Shown: piece after piece, positions 19,701 to 27,519 of the stretch
How positions within the stretch are numbered: the first letter of the stretch is position 1
Layout: the number at the start of each line of letters is the position of its first letter
Assembly (NCBI GenBank): GCA_042867185.1
Contig: JBHZQV010000010.1
Span: forward strand, 80,961-144,960
From: Xylophilus sp042867185
GTDB lineage: Bacteria; Pseudomonadota; Gammaproteobacteria; Burkholderiales; Burkholderiaceae_C
Direction: 5' to 3'
DNA length: 64,000 nucleotides
The notes under the pieces: model-generated
Seen by the model: the letters and a program-made list of their open reading frames with translations, nothing else
The model's database searches: none
What the model was told of the DNA's origin: nothing
Position numbers and translations under genes: made by a program

Positions 19701-19840
19701 TCGAACCTGGCGACCGCCTGCCGGATGCGGGCCACCTCGCCCTGCGGCGAGAAGCTGGCGATCTGCAGGGCATGGGCGGCGGGCACGGCACCCAGTGCGG
19801 CGGCGGCCAGGGTGGCCAGAACTAGGCGGTGGATCGTCAT
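13723..19840 (-). pseudogene. Giant alpha-2-macroglobulin (YfhM-like), frameshifted near the C-terminus
   Basis: A protein of about 2038 aa once one base is removed. The ATG at 19840 begins a signal peptide (ATLAAAALGAVPAAHA); there is no lipobox Cys, so it should be soluble in the periplasm, unlike lipoprotein YfhM. The middle holds MG-type beta domains; the thioester motif YPFLCLEQ is present with Cys at residue 1538. Such proteins trap proteases that breach the outer membrane and pair with PbpC. The main frame fails after GRYTRG (about residue 1912), and the next frame continues with GDVLRIVVEVNASAPMTWVV to the end. The change falls in a run of five C on the plus strand (14099-14103); four would restore the frame. 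Real mutation or assembly error is undecided. Confidence 0.85.
19469..19487 (-). repeat. Dispersed 19-bp palindrome, copy 2 (inside the alpha-2-macroglobulin gene)
   Basis: On the minus strand it reads CAGCTAT AAATTCA ATAGC, identical over all 19 bases to the copy at 30537. It encodes the residues NSYKFNSGG region of the first domain, so it is translated. The AT-rich block is conspicuous within very GC-rich coding sequence. Confidence 0.65.
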
Positions 19841-20014
19841 GCGCACGGTCTCGGAAAGCGGGTGGGCAAGCGTAGCCGATGCGCGCGCGTCTCTCGTGGT
19901 GTCTTACAGGCCGCGCGGGCCGCACGGGCGACAATCGTCGAACTCCCGCACGCCGCGCCGCCCCGCGCACCCCCTGGCCCTCCCCGGCCGCCCACGCCGC
20001 CGTCCACGCTGCCC

Positions 20015-21187
20015 ATGCCGCCCTCGCCCTCCACCCGCCGCTGGGAAATCGATGCCCTGCGCGGCCTGATGCTGGTGCTGATGACGCTCACGCATTTGCC
20101 GACGCGGCTCACCTCGCCCGCCGGCCAGCCCTTCGGCTATGTCTCGGCGGCAGAGGGCTTCGTCCTGCTGTCGGCCTACATGGCGGGCATGGTCTACGGC
20201 CGCCTCGCCTGGAAGAAGAGCATCGCCGAGATGGAGAAGGCCTACCTGCGGCGCGCGCTCAAGGTCTACTGGTGCCAGGCCGCCACCCTGCTGTTCCTGT
20301 TCACCGTGATCGCCTTCTTCGGCCTGAAGGTGGACCAGCATGCGGTGAAAGACCTGATGTCCTTCTACCTGCAGAACCCCGGCACCGCCCTGGTCGCGGG
20401 CCTGGTGCTGGTCTACGAGCCGCCGCTGCTCGACATCCTGCCGCTGTACGTGCTCTTCATGCTGGCCAGCCCCTGGGTGCTGGCGGCCGCCCTGCGCCAC
20501 GGCTGGGCGCCGGTGATGGGCGTCAGCGTGCTGCTCTGGGTGCTGGCGCAGTTCGGCCTGGGCGAATGGATCTACAACGCCACCGACGCGCTGGTCGGCA
20601 TGCCGGTGCCCTACCAGGAGACCGGCTCCTTCGCCACCTACGGCTGGCAGTTCCTCTGGATGCTGGGCCTGTGGATGGGCGCCAGCCGCAACGATCCGCA
20701 GGCGCCGCCGTTCGCCTTTCCCAACTGGACGCTGGTGGTCGCCACCTTCGTCGTCGCGATCGGCTTCGCCTGGCGCCACGTGGTGGGCCAGGCGCCGTTC
20801 GAGGGCAATTCCCAGCTCAACCTGCTGTTCGACAAATGGACGCTGGCGCCGATGCGGCTGATCAACCTCTTCGGGCTGATGGTGCTGGCGATCCGGTTCG
20901 GCCCGGCGCTGGTGCGCCGGATGCCGCGCCTGCCCTGGCTGGAGACGATGGGCGCGGCGTCGCTGCCGGTGTTCTGCACGCACCTGGTCGTCGTGCTGCT
21001 GGTGCTGACCTTCTTCGGCTCCGATCCGCAGGCCCGGCCCTGGTGGATGGACGGGGTGCTGCTGGCCGCCTGCTTCGGCACGCTCTATCTGGTGGCGCGG
21101 GTGTCGCTGCGGTGGGACAAACCGCTGGGAGAAGAAGCGCCCAAGCGGGCTGCGAATACGACCGGGGCGGGTGCTGCGACGCGCTGA
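20015..21187 (+). CDS. opgC: OpgC-like membrane acyltransferase
   Basis: 390 aa starting MPPSPSTRRWEIDALRGLML. About ten membrane helices follow. RRWEIDALRGLMLVLMTLTHLP and GYVSAAEGFVLLSAYMAG are hallmarks of the OpgC protein family, membrane enzymes that add succinyl groups to osmoregulated periplasmic glucans. The N-terminal Asp-Arg pair (IDALRG) and the His in LTHLP resemble the reactive residues of the acyltransferase-3 superfamily. The frame is open upstream to 19829, but that part is Pro-rich and overlaps the divergent alpha-2-macroglobulin promoter region. No opgG or opgH is nearby, so the acceptor is inferred. It is divergent from the alpha-2-macroglobulin gene, with 174 bases between the starts. 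Confidence 0.85.
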   Translation: MPPSPSTRRWEIDALRGLMLVLMTLTHLPTRLTSPAGQPFGYVSAAEGFVLLSAYMAGMVYGRLAWKKSIAEMEKAYLRRALKVYWCQAATLLFLFTVIAFFGLKVDQHAVKDLMSFYLQNPGTALVAGLVLVYEPPLLDILPLYVLFMLASPWVLAAALRHGWAPVMGVSVLLWVLAQFGLGEWIYNATDALVGMPVPYQETGSFATYGWQFLWMLGLWMGASRNDPQAPPFAFPNWTLVVATFVVAIGFAWRHVVGQAPFEGNSQLNLLFDKWTLAPMRLINLFGLMVLAIRFGPALVRRMPRLPWLETMGAASLPVFCTHLVVVLLVLTFFGSDPQARPWWMDGVLLAACFGTLYLVARVSLRWDKPLGEEAPKRAANTTGAGAATR

Positions 21188-21260
21188 CGCAGGCGAAAGC
21201 TGGTGCGTCTCGACGCAGCCTGGCGCACGCGGCGGCCAGCGCTGCGCTCCCGGGGCGCGC

Positions 21261-22130
21261 TCAGCGCGCGACTGCCGCCGCGGAAGAGGTCAGCACCGGG
21301 GCCGGCGTCGATGCGGCCGGCGGCGCGCTGGTCGCCAGCGTGGCGGGCCGGTCGGCGGGGTTGCCGCCGGGCGCATCCACATAGGCGCCGATCACCGACT
21401 GCCAGAGGTCGTAGCCCGCCTCGTTCATGTGCAAGCGGTCCTGGCCGAACAGTTCCATCCGCGGCGCGCCGGTGGCATCGAGCATGGGGGTGAAGATGTC
21501 GATGTACTGCGCATTGGGCACGGTGCGCACGTAGGCGGCCAGCAAGGCGTTGGCCTCGCGCACCTTGGGCATCAGGCTGGCCCGCAGCGGGCTGGGCTTG
21601 ATCGAGATGTAGTCGATATGCGCGTGCGGCAGTTCCTGGCGCACGGTGCGCACGAAGCTCTGGAAGCTCTCCAGCACCTGCTCGGGCGTGCGGCCTTCGG
21701 CCAGGTCGTTGTCGCCGGCATACACCAGCACCTGGCGCGGCTTGTACTGCAGCACCAGCTGCTTCACGAAATACGTGCAGTCGGCCATGGTGGAGCCGCC
21801 GAAACCGCGGTTGATGACCACCGGCTGCTTGCGGAAATCCTGCGCCAGGTCGGTCCACATGCGGATGGTGGAGCTGCCGACGAACAGCACGCCGTCGGTG
21901 GCCGGCGCCTTGGCGCGGTCGGAGGCGGCGAAGGCGGCCATGCTCGACTGCCAGCGCAGCTCGGCGGCCGGAATCGCCCGCGCCAGCGGGTTGGTCGATG
22001 CCGCCATCCCCAAAGTGTCCCCGGCGGGCGCCGCCTGCACCACCGCGGCACCGCCCCCCGCCGCCAGGACGGCGACAGCGAGAGCGCGGGTGGCGATACG
22101 GCGGCGGAGTGCGGGGAAGTCACGTTGCAT
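21261..22130 (-). CDS. Secreted SGNH/GDSL-family hydrolase
   Basis: 289 aa. The N-terminal signal peptide (ALAVAVLAAGGGAAVVQAAP) sends it to the periplasm or outside. SGNH blocks are visible: the nucleophile in GVLFVGSSTIRMW, the Gly of NRGFGGSTMADCTYF, the Asn block in VYAGDNDLAEG, and the Asp-His pair in GQDRLHMNEAGYDLW. This set fits the GDSL esterase/acetylhydrolase group that deacylates lipids or polysaccharides. The ATG at 22130 was preferred over a TTG five codons upstream. It is convergent with the OpgC-like gene (73 bases apart), which raises the idea, unproven, that both act on envelope glycan acyl groups. Confidence 0.87.
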   Translation of the reverse strand: MQRDFPALRRRIATRALAVAVLAAGGGAAVVQAAPAGDTLGMAASTNPLARAIPAAELRWQSSMAAFAASDRAKAPATDGVLFVGSSTIRMWTDLAQDFRKQPVVINRGFGGSTMADCTYFVKQLVLQYKPRQVLVYAGDNDLAEGRTPEQVLESFQSFVRTVRQELPHAHIDYISIKPSPLRASLMPKVREANALLAAYVRTVPNAQYIDIFTPMLDATGAPRMELFGQDRLHMNEAGYDLWQSVIGAYVDAPGGNPADRPATLATSAPPAASTPAPVLTSSAAAVAR

Positions 22131-22283
22131 GGCGGTGGCGAGCAATAGAGTGAAGGAAGGGCTTCGGGCCTGCGAAGGGCGACGAGTTCCGCGATATTAC
22201 GCAGTTGCCTCCAAAAGATGCAGCATTTGGTACGTTCTCCTCACCGAATGCAAGCCCTTCTGCCCGTGCAAATACCGTGCCGG

Positions 22284-24095
22284 CTAGAAGCTTTCCCAAT
22301 CGTCGTTGTCGGCTGCCGCGACCTTTTCGCGGACCGGTGCCGCGCTGGCCGCCGGGGCCGGCCCCGCCTTGGCCGCCGGCCTGCCGGAGGCGATGCGGGG
22401 TGCCGTGGCAGGCTTGGGCACAGCGGCGGTCCGCGCCGGCGCCGCGACCGCGACCGGCCTGGCTGCCCGGATCGCCGCTGGCGCCGCCATCCGCGGAGCG
22501 GGCGCTGCGATGTGGGCGATAGGGGCGGTAGGGGCGGACGCCGCAGGGCCGCCCAGCTTGAACACCGAGATCGCATCGGTCAGCCGCTGGGCCTGGTCGC
22601 GCAGCGAAGACGCGGCCGCGGCACTCTCCTCCACCAGCGCCGCGTTCTGCTGGGTCATCTGGTCCAGGTGCCCCACCGCCTGGTTCACCTGCCCGATGCC
22701 GTCGCGCTGCTCCGACGAAGCGGCATGGATCTCCGCGATCAGGTCCGAGACCTGGCGCACGCCCTGGACGATCTCGCCCATGGTCTGGCCCGCCTGGGCC
22801 ACCTGGCGGGAGCCGACTTCCACCGTCTCCACCGATGCGCCGATCAGGGTCTTGATCTCGCGCGCCGCCTGCGCGCTGCGCTGGGCCAGGCTGCGCACCT
22901 CGCTGGCCACCACGGCGAAGCCCCGGCCCTGCTCGCCGGCCCGGGCCGCTTCGACCGCCGCATTCAGGGCCAGGATGTTGGTCTGGAACGCGATGCCGTC
23001 GATGGTGCCGATGATGTCGCCGATCCGGCGCGACGAGCCGCTGATCTGCTCCATGCTGGACACCACCTCGGCCATGACCTCGCCGCCGCGGGTGGCGGCC
23101 TGGGCGGCGGTGCCGGCCAGCTGGCGGGCCTGGTGGGCGGTGTCGGTGGACTGGCTGACGGTGCTGGTGAGCTGCTCCATGCTGGCGGCCGTCTGCTGGA
23201 GGCTGGAGGCGGCCTGCTCGGTGCGCGCCGAGAGGTCCTGGTTGCCGTGGGCGATCTCGGCCGACGCGGTGGAGACCGATTCGACGCCCGAGCGCACCTC
23301 GCCGACCACGCCGCGCAGGCGCTGCACCATCGTGTCGAGGGCCTGCAGCAGCTGGCCGAACTCGTCGCGGCGGGCCGGCTGCGGCGGGGCGGTCAGGTCG
23401 CCGGCGGCGATCGATTCGGCCAGCCGCACCGCATGGGCCAGCGGCTGGGTCATCGCCCGCACCAGCAGCGCCACCAGCACGGCACCGGCGACCAGCAGCA
23501 GGGCCATCGTGCCCAGCGTCATGGCCAGCGCCTGGCGGCGGGAGGACTGCAGCGCCTGCATGGCGGCGTCGCGCTGCCGCTCCTGCACCTTGACGAAGGC
23601 ATCGAGCGCGCCGACATAGCGGCCGATGGCCGGCAGGTAGGTCTTCTCGACGAAGTCCGCCGGCACGGCCGCGCTGGCCGACGCGGTCTTGAGTTCGCGC
23701 GCCTGCTTGTTCAGCGCCAGCACCGCCACCCGCTCGTCGGCCACCTTCTGCAGGGCGGCCTTGTCGGCATCGCTGGTGGCTTCGGCCACGACCTTGCTCT
23801 GGATGCCGCTGATCGCGGCGACGCCCGACTTGACCCGTGCGTCGAACAGCGCGCCGAGCGCGGTATCGGCCGACGCATTGCTCGCCAGCACCCGGTCGCC
23901 CACCGTCTCGGTGGCGCCACGCCATTCGATCGCGGTGGCGATGCGGTGCTCGTACGCCCGCACCTGCTCCATCGCCGCATCGGCCAGCACCGTCGCCCGG
24001 TACTGGGACCAGGCGGTCACCGCCAGGGTGAGCAACAGCAGGCCGAAAACGCCGCACCACAACTTGGTCGATACGCGACGGTCGTTGAATTTCAT
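22284..24095 (-). CDS. Methyl-accepting chemotaxis protein with C-terminal CheR tether
   Basis: 603 aa starting MKFNDRRVSTKLW. TM1 is at about 12-32 and TM2 at about 185-212, bracketing a helical periplasmic domain of Tar/4HB type (ATVLADAAMEQVRAYEHR). HAMP follows (MTQPLAHAVRLAESIAAGDL), then the signalling hairpin with QTNILALNAAVEAARAGEQ. The tail is an Ala/Pro-rich linker of about 80 residues ending in DNDDWESF; DWESF matches the x-[HFYW]-x-x-[HFYW] pentapeptide that tethers CheR and CheB. The gene is divergent from the trpH-like gene. A longer frame upstream of the Met (to 24155) lacks support. Ligand unknown. Confidence 0.93.
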   Translation of the reverse strand: MKFNDRRVSTKLWCGVFGLLLLTLAVTAWSQYRATVLADAAMEQVRAYEHRIATAIEWRGATETVGDRVLASNASADTALGALFDARVKSGVAAISGIQSKVVAEATSDADKAALQKVADERVAVLALNKQARELKTASASAAVPADFVEKTYLPAIGRYVGALDAFVKVQERQRDAAMQALQSSRRQALAMTLGTMALLLVAGAVLVALLVRAMTQPLAHAVRLAESIAAGDLTAPPQPARRDEFGQLLQALDTMVQRLRGVVGEVRSGVESVSTASAEIAHGNQDLSARTEQAASSLQQTAASMEQLTSTVSQSTDTAHQARQLAGTAAQAATRGGEVMAEVVSSMEQISGSSRRIGDIIGTIDGIAFQTNILALNAAVEAARAGEQGRGFAVVASEVRSLAQRSAQAAREIKTLIGASVETVEVGSRQVAQAGQTMGEIVQGVRQVSDLIAEIHAASSEQRDGIGQVNQAVGHLDQMTQQNAALVEESAAAASSLRDQAQRLTDAISVFKLGGPAASAPTAPIAHIAAPAPRMAAPAAIRAARPVAVAAPARTAAVPKPATAPRIASGRPAAKAGPAPAASAAPVREKVAAADNDDWESF

Positions 24096-24216
24096 GAAAA
24101 TATTTCGTGTAGTGAACACAACATGAGAAAGGAAACATTCTGATTCATGCGGCACCCGACGCCGTGCTTATCTTCCGGCTGAAATTTAGTTTGCGGCGCA
24201 AATACAACGGCGCCCT

Positions 24217-24235
24217 GCTACGTTTTCGATAGCTG
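24217..24235 (-). repeat. Dispersed 19-bp palindrome, copy 3 (one mismatch, intergenic)
   Basis: On the minus strand it reads CAGCTAT CGAAAAC GTAGC, one mismatch from the CAGCTAT-N7-ATAGC pattern. It lies between the divergent MCP and PHP-phosphatase genes, about 70 bases from the latter's start. Confidence 0.45.
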
Positions 24236-24306
24236 ATGGCCGAGCAGCGGTCGCTCCGATAGCCCCTTTCGTCCGAATCGCCACGTAGGCGCCCTAGAAT
24301 GGTCGC

Positions 24307-25161
24307 GTGCCCACCTTCCAGAACGCCGACCTGCATTGCCACTCCGTGGTCTCCGACGGCACGCTCACGCCGGAGGCCCTGGCGTCGCGCGCCAAGGCCA
24401 ACGGCGTCGAGTTGTGGGCCCTGACCGACCACGACGAGATCGGCGGCGTGCAGCGCGCGGCCGCCGCGGCGAAAGCGGTCGGCCTGCCCTACCTGACCGG
24501 CGTCGAACTGTCGGTGACCTTCGCCGACGAGACGGTGCACATCGTGGGCCTGGGCTTCGATGCCGAGAACGCCGACCTGCGCCAGGGCCTGGCCGACACC
24601 CGCGACGGCCGTGGCCCGCGGGCCCGCGAGATGGCGGCCCAGCTGGAGCGCGTCGGCATCGCCGGTGCCTACGAAGGCGCGCTGCGTTTCGTGGGCAACC
24701 CGGCGCTCGTCTCGCGCACCCACTTCGCCCGCTTTCTGGTGGAGACGGGCGTCTGCCGCGACACCTCCGAGGTGTTCCGCCGCTACCTCACCGAAGGCAA
24801 GCCGGGCTACGTGCCGCACCGCTGGGCCTCGCTGTCCGACGCGGTGCACTGGATCACCTATGCCGGCGGGGTCGCGGTGATCGCCCATCCGGGCCGCTAC
24901 AAGTTCACCGCCAACGAGGAGTTCGCGCTCTTCAGCGAATTCAAGACCCACGGCGGCCGCGGCGTGGAGGTGGTCACCGGCAGCCATACGCCGTCGGAAT
25001 ACGCCACCTACGCCGACATGGCGCGCGAGTTCAACCTGGCCGCCTCGCGCGGCAGCGATTTCCACAGCCCCGAGGAATCCCGCACCGACCTGGGCGGCCT
25101 GCCGCCCCTGCCGGCCGATCTGGAACCGGTCTGGACGCTGCTGCAGGACCGGATCCAGTGA
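24307..25161 (+). CDS. PHP-domain phosphoesterase, TrpH / RNase AM type
   Basis: 284 aa from the GTG at 24307. PHP metal ligands are visible: H10 and H12 in DLHCHSVVSDGTL, LTDHDEIGG, the glutamate in YLTGVELSV, AVIAHPGRYKF, GVEVVTGSH and SRGSDFHSPEESRTDLG. This matches the TrpH family, which removes the 3'-phosphate from 3',5'-bisphosphonucleosides and trims the 5' end of RNA. In many betaproteobacteria it precedes a YciO-type protein, a site-2 protease and trpS, which is exactly the order here (with a DMT permease inserted), so an operon through 29404 is likely. Confidence 0.9.
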   Translation: MPTFQNADLHCHSVVSDGTLTPEALASRAKANGVELWALTDHDEIGGVQRAAAAAKAVGLPYLTGVELSVTFADETVHIVGLGFDAENADLRQGLADTRDGRGPRAREMAAQLERVGIAGAYEGALRFVGNPALVSRTHFARFLVETGVCRDTSEVFRRYLTEGKPGYVPHRWASLSDAVHWITYAGGVAVIAHPGRYKFTANEEFALFSEFKTHGGRGVEVVTGSHTPSEYATYADMAREFNLAASRGSDFHSPEESRTDLGGLPPLPADLEPVWTLLQDRIQ

Positions 25162-25174
25162 AGGACGCGGGGCG

Positions 25175-26068
25175 TTGACGCCGGCGCCGTCCGCGCTGAC
25201 CGGCCTCGTCCTGGCCGTGGTGGCCACCGCCTGTTTCGCCACCCTCGATGCCAGCACCAAGGTGGCCGGGGCCAGCGTGCCGCTGGCGATGGCGCTGTGG
25301 TTCCGCTATGCCTTCCAGGCCTGGTCGACCACCGCGGCCATCATTCCCACCCGCGGCTTCCGGGCGCTGCGCACCGAGCACCCGCGCTTCCAGTGCCTGC
25401 GCGGCCTGCTGCTGATGATGACCAGCATGTTCTCGTTCTTCAGCCTGCAGCACATGCCGGTGGGCGAGTTCACCGCCATCGTGATGGTGACCCCGCTGGC
25501 GATCACCGTGCTGGCCGCGACCGTCCTGCGCCAGCAGGTCTCCGGCATGCGCTGGGCGCTGGTGGCCGGCGGCTTCGCCGGCACGCTGGTGGTGCTGCGG
25601 CCCGGCGGCGACGCGTTCGGCTGGGCGATGCTGCTGCCCTTGGGCCTGGTGGTCTGCAACGCCTGGTTCCAGGTGCTGACCAGCCGGCTGGCCCAGACCG
25701 AAGACCCGATGGTGATGCAGTTCTACAGCGGCTGGGTCGGCACCCTGGTGATGTCGGCGATCCTGCCCTTCGTCTGGGTCACGCCCACCAGCGGCAGCGT
25801 GTGGCTGGCGCTCGGCCTGATGGGCCTGATGGGCACCGTCGGGCATTTCCTGCTGACCCTGGCCTATGCCCGCGCGCCGGCCGCCACGCTGATGCCCTGC
25901 CTCTACGCGCAGATCGGTTTCGCGGTTCTGGCGGGCTGGCTCTTGTTCGACCACGTACCCGACCGCACATCGGTGGCAGGCATCCTGCTGATCGCGGCCT
26001 GCGGCGCGATGGGCGCCTGGCTCACCGTGCGGGAAAGCCGCATCGTCGTCCAGCCGGCAGAGGGATGA
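25175..26068 (+). CDS. EamA/DMT-superfamily permease
   Basis: 297 aa with ten hydrophobic helices in two EamA repeats (FATLDASTKVAGASVPLAMA in the first, LMGTVGHFLLTLAYARAPAA in the second). The TTG at 25175 is used as start since it lies 13 bases after the trpH-like stop, behind AAGGACG; no ATG gives the full first helix. Inner membrane; substrate unknown. It resembles the RhaT/'S-adenosylmethionine uptake' subgroup only loosely, so no substrate is assigned. Same strand and tight spacing suggest co-transcription with its neighbours. Confidence 0.83.
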   Translation: MTPAPSALTGLVLAVVATACFATLDASTKVAGASVPLAMALWFRYAFQAWSTTAAIIPTRGFRALRTEHPRFQCLRGLLLMMTSMFSFFSLQHMPVGEFTAIVMVTPLAITVLAATVLRQQVSGMRWALVAGGFAGTLVVLRPGGDAFGWAMLLPLGLVVCNAWFQVLTSRLAQTEDPMVMQFYSGWVGTLVMSAILPFVWVTPTSGSVWLALGLMGLMGTVGHFLLTLAYARAPAATLMPCLYAQIGFAVLAGWLLFDHVPDRTSVAGILLIAACGAMGAWLTVRESRIVVQPAEG

Positions 26069-26133
26069 AGCACACCCCGGGCGCGGTGCGACGCACCGGC
26101 GCCCCCGCAGCGCATTGAAGAGAGAAGAAGACC

Positions 26134-26775
26134 ATGGCCCAGTATTTCGAAGTCCACCCCGACAATCCGCAACCGCGGCTGCTCAAGCAGGCCGCCGCCC
26201 TGCTGCAGCGCGGCGGCGTGGCCGCCGTGCCCACCGACTCCAGCTACGCGCTGGTCTGCCACCTCGACGACCGCGACGCGGTCGATGCGATGCGCCGCAT
26301 CCGCCAGGTCGACGACCGCCACCACCTGACCCTGATCTGCCGCGACCTGAGCGAGCTGGCCAGCTACGCGCGGGTCGACAACAAGCAGTTCCGGCTGCTG
26401 AAGTCGGCCACGCCCGGCGCCTACACCTTCATCCTGGAAGCCTCCAAGGAAGTGCCGCGCCGCCTGAGCCATCCGCAGCGCAAGACCATCGGCCTGCGGG
26501 TGCCCGACCACAAGGTGCTGCAGGCGCTGCTGGAAGCGCACGGCGCGCCGCTGTTGGCCACCACGCTGATCCCGGCGGGCGAAACCGAGTCCCTCAACGA
26601 CGCGGCCGACATCCGCGCCCGCTACGAGAAGCTGCTGGCGGCGGTGGTCGATGCGGGCGCCTGCCCGGCCGAACCCACCACGGTGATCGACCTGGTACCG
26701 ATGGGCATCGGCGAAGATCCGGTGCTGGTCCGCCGCGGCAGCGGAAGCCTCTCGGCCCTGGGCATGCCCGATTAG
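26134..26775 (+). CDS. YciO-like protein (Sua5/TsaC family)
   Basis: 213 aa, the length of YciO. It begins with GGVAAVPTDSSYALVCHLDD, the KxR/ATP-threonylcarbamate site region of the family, followed by HHLTLICRDLSELASYARVD and KTIGLRVPDHKVLQALLEA. TsaC/Sua5 form threonylcarbamoyl-AMP for tRNA t6A; YciO has the same fold but weak or different activity, and PTDSSYA instead of PTET-Y fits YciO. It lacks the C-terminal Sua5 domain. GAAGAGAG upstream of the ATG at 26134 serves as a ribosome binding site. It lies 41 bases before the site-2 protease start. Confidence 0.88.
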   Translation: MAQYFEVHPDNPQPRLLKQAAALLQRGGVAAVPTDSSYALVCHLDDRDAVDAMRRIRQVDDRHHLTLICRDLSELASYARVDNKQFRLLKSATPGAYTFILEASKEVPRRLSHPQRKTIGLRVPDHKVLQALLEAHGAPLLATTLIPAGETESLNDAADIRARYEKLLAAVVDAGACPAEPTTVIDLVPMGIGEDPVLVRRGSGSLSALGMPD

Positions 26776-26816
26776 ATACGTCCTGCCCGCTGCACAACCC
26801 TCTGGGACAATCGCCT

Positions 26817-27485
26817 GTGGATTTCGCCAACCTGATCCAGACCGTGATGGTCTACGCCCTGCCGGTGCTCTTCGCCATCACGGTGCACGAGGCCGCCCAC
26901 GGCTATGCGGCGCGCCATTTCGGCGACAACACCGCGCTGATGATGGGCCGCATCACGCTCAACCCCCTCAAGCACATCGACCCGGTCGGCACCATCCTGA
27001 TGCCGGTGATGCTGTATTTCCTGACCTCCGGCGCCTTCCTGTTCGGCTATGCCAAGCCGGTGCCGGTGCAGTTCGGCAACCTGCGCAATCCCAAGCGCGA
27101 CATGGTCTGGGTGGCGCTGGCCGGGCCGCTCTCCAACTTCGTGCAGGCGATCCTGTGGGCGGTGGCGATGGTCGCGCTGGTGGCCCTCGACATCGACGAG
27201 CCGTTCTTCCTGAAGATGGCCCGGGCCGGCGTGCTGGTCAACCTGGTGATGTGCGCCTTCAACCTGTTCCCGCTGCCGCCGCTCGACGGTGGCCGGGTGC
27301 TGGTCGGCCTGCTGCCGTGGAAGCAGTCGCAGATGGTTTCGCGCGTCGAGCCCTACGGTTTCTTCATCGTGCTGGCGCTGGTCGCCACCGGGCTGGTGGG
27401 CACCTACTGGCTGCAGCCCCTGATGTCGGTCGGCTACAGCGCGATCAACCTCCTCATCACGCCGCTGGTCTCGCTGCTGCGCTGA
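26817..27485 (+). CDS. Site-2 protease (peptidase M50) family protein
   Basis: 222 aa from the GTG at 26817 (VDFANLIQTVMVYALPVLFA). The zinc motif HEAAH (H24, E25, H28) lies in the first helix and the third ligand in NLFPLPPLDGGRV, so the core is intact. About six membrane segments; there is no PDZ domain, unlike RseP. It belongs to the short M50 group (FGDNTALMMGRITLNPLKHIDPVGT) found beside trpS in many proteobacteria; substrates are not known. Located 34 bases before trpS. Confidence 0.9.
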   Translation: MDFANLIQTVMVYALPVLFAITVHEAAHGYAARHFGDNTALMMGRITLNPLKHIDPVGTILMPVMLYFLTSGAFLFGYAKPVPVQFGNLRNPKRDMVWVALAGPLSNFVQAILWAVAMVALVALDIDEPFFLKMARAGVLVNLVMCAFNLFPLPPLDGGRVLVGLLPWKQSQMVSRVEPYGFFIVLALVATGLVGTYWLQPLMSVGYSAINLLITPLVSLLR

Positions 27486-27519
27486 CCGGCGCCCCTCTCT
27501 TTCTCCGTTTTTTGCTGCC

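Noticed and set aside
15530..19825. Very long open frame on the plus strand opposite the alpha-2-macroglobulin gene
   Set aside because: Composition is Gly/Arg/Ala/His-rich with no domain, as expected for the antisense frame of a GC-rich gene. The minus-strand frame has signal peptide and thioester motif.
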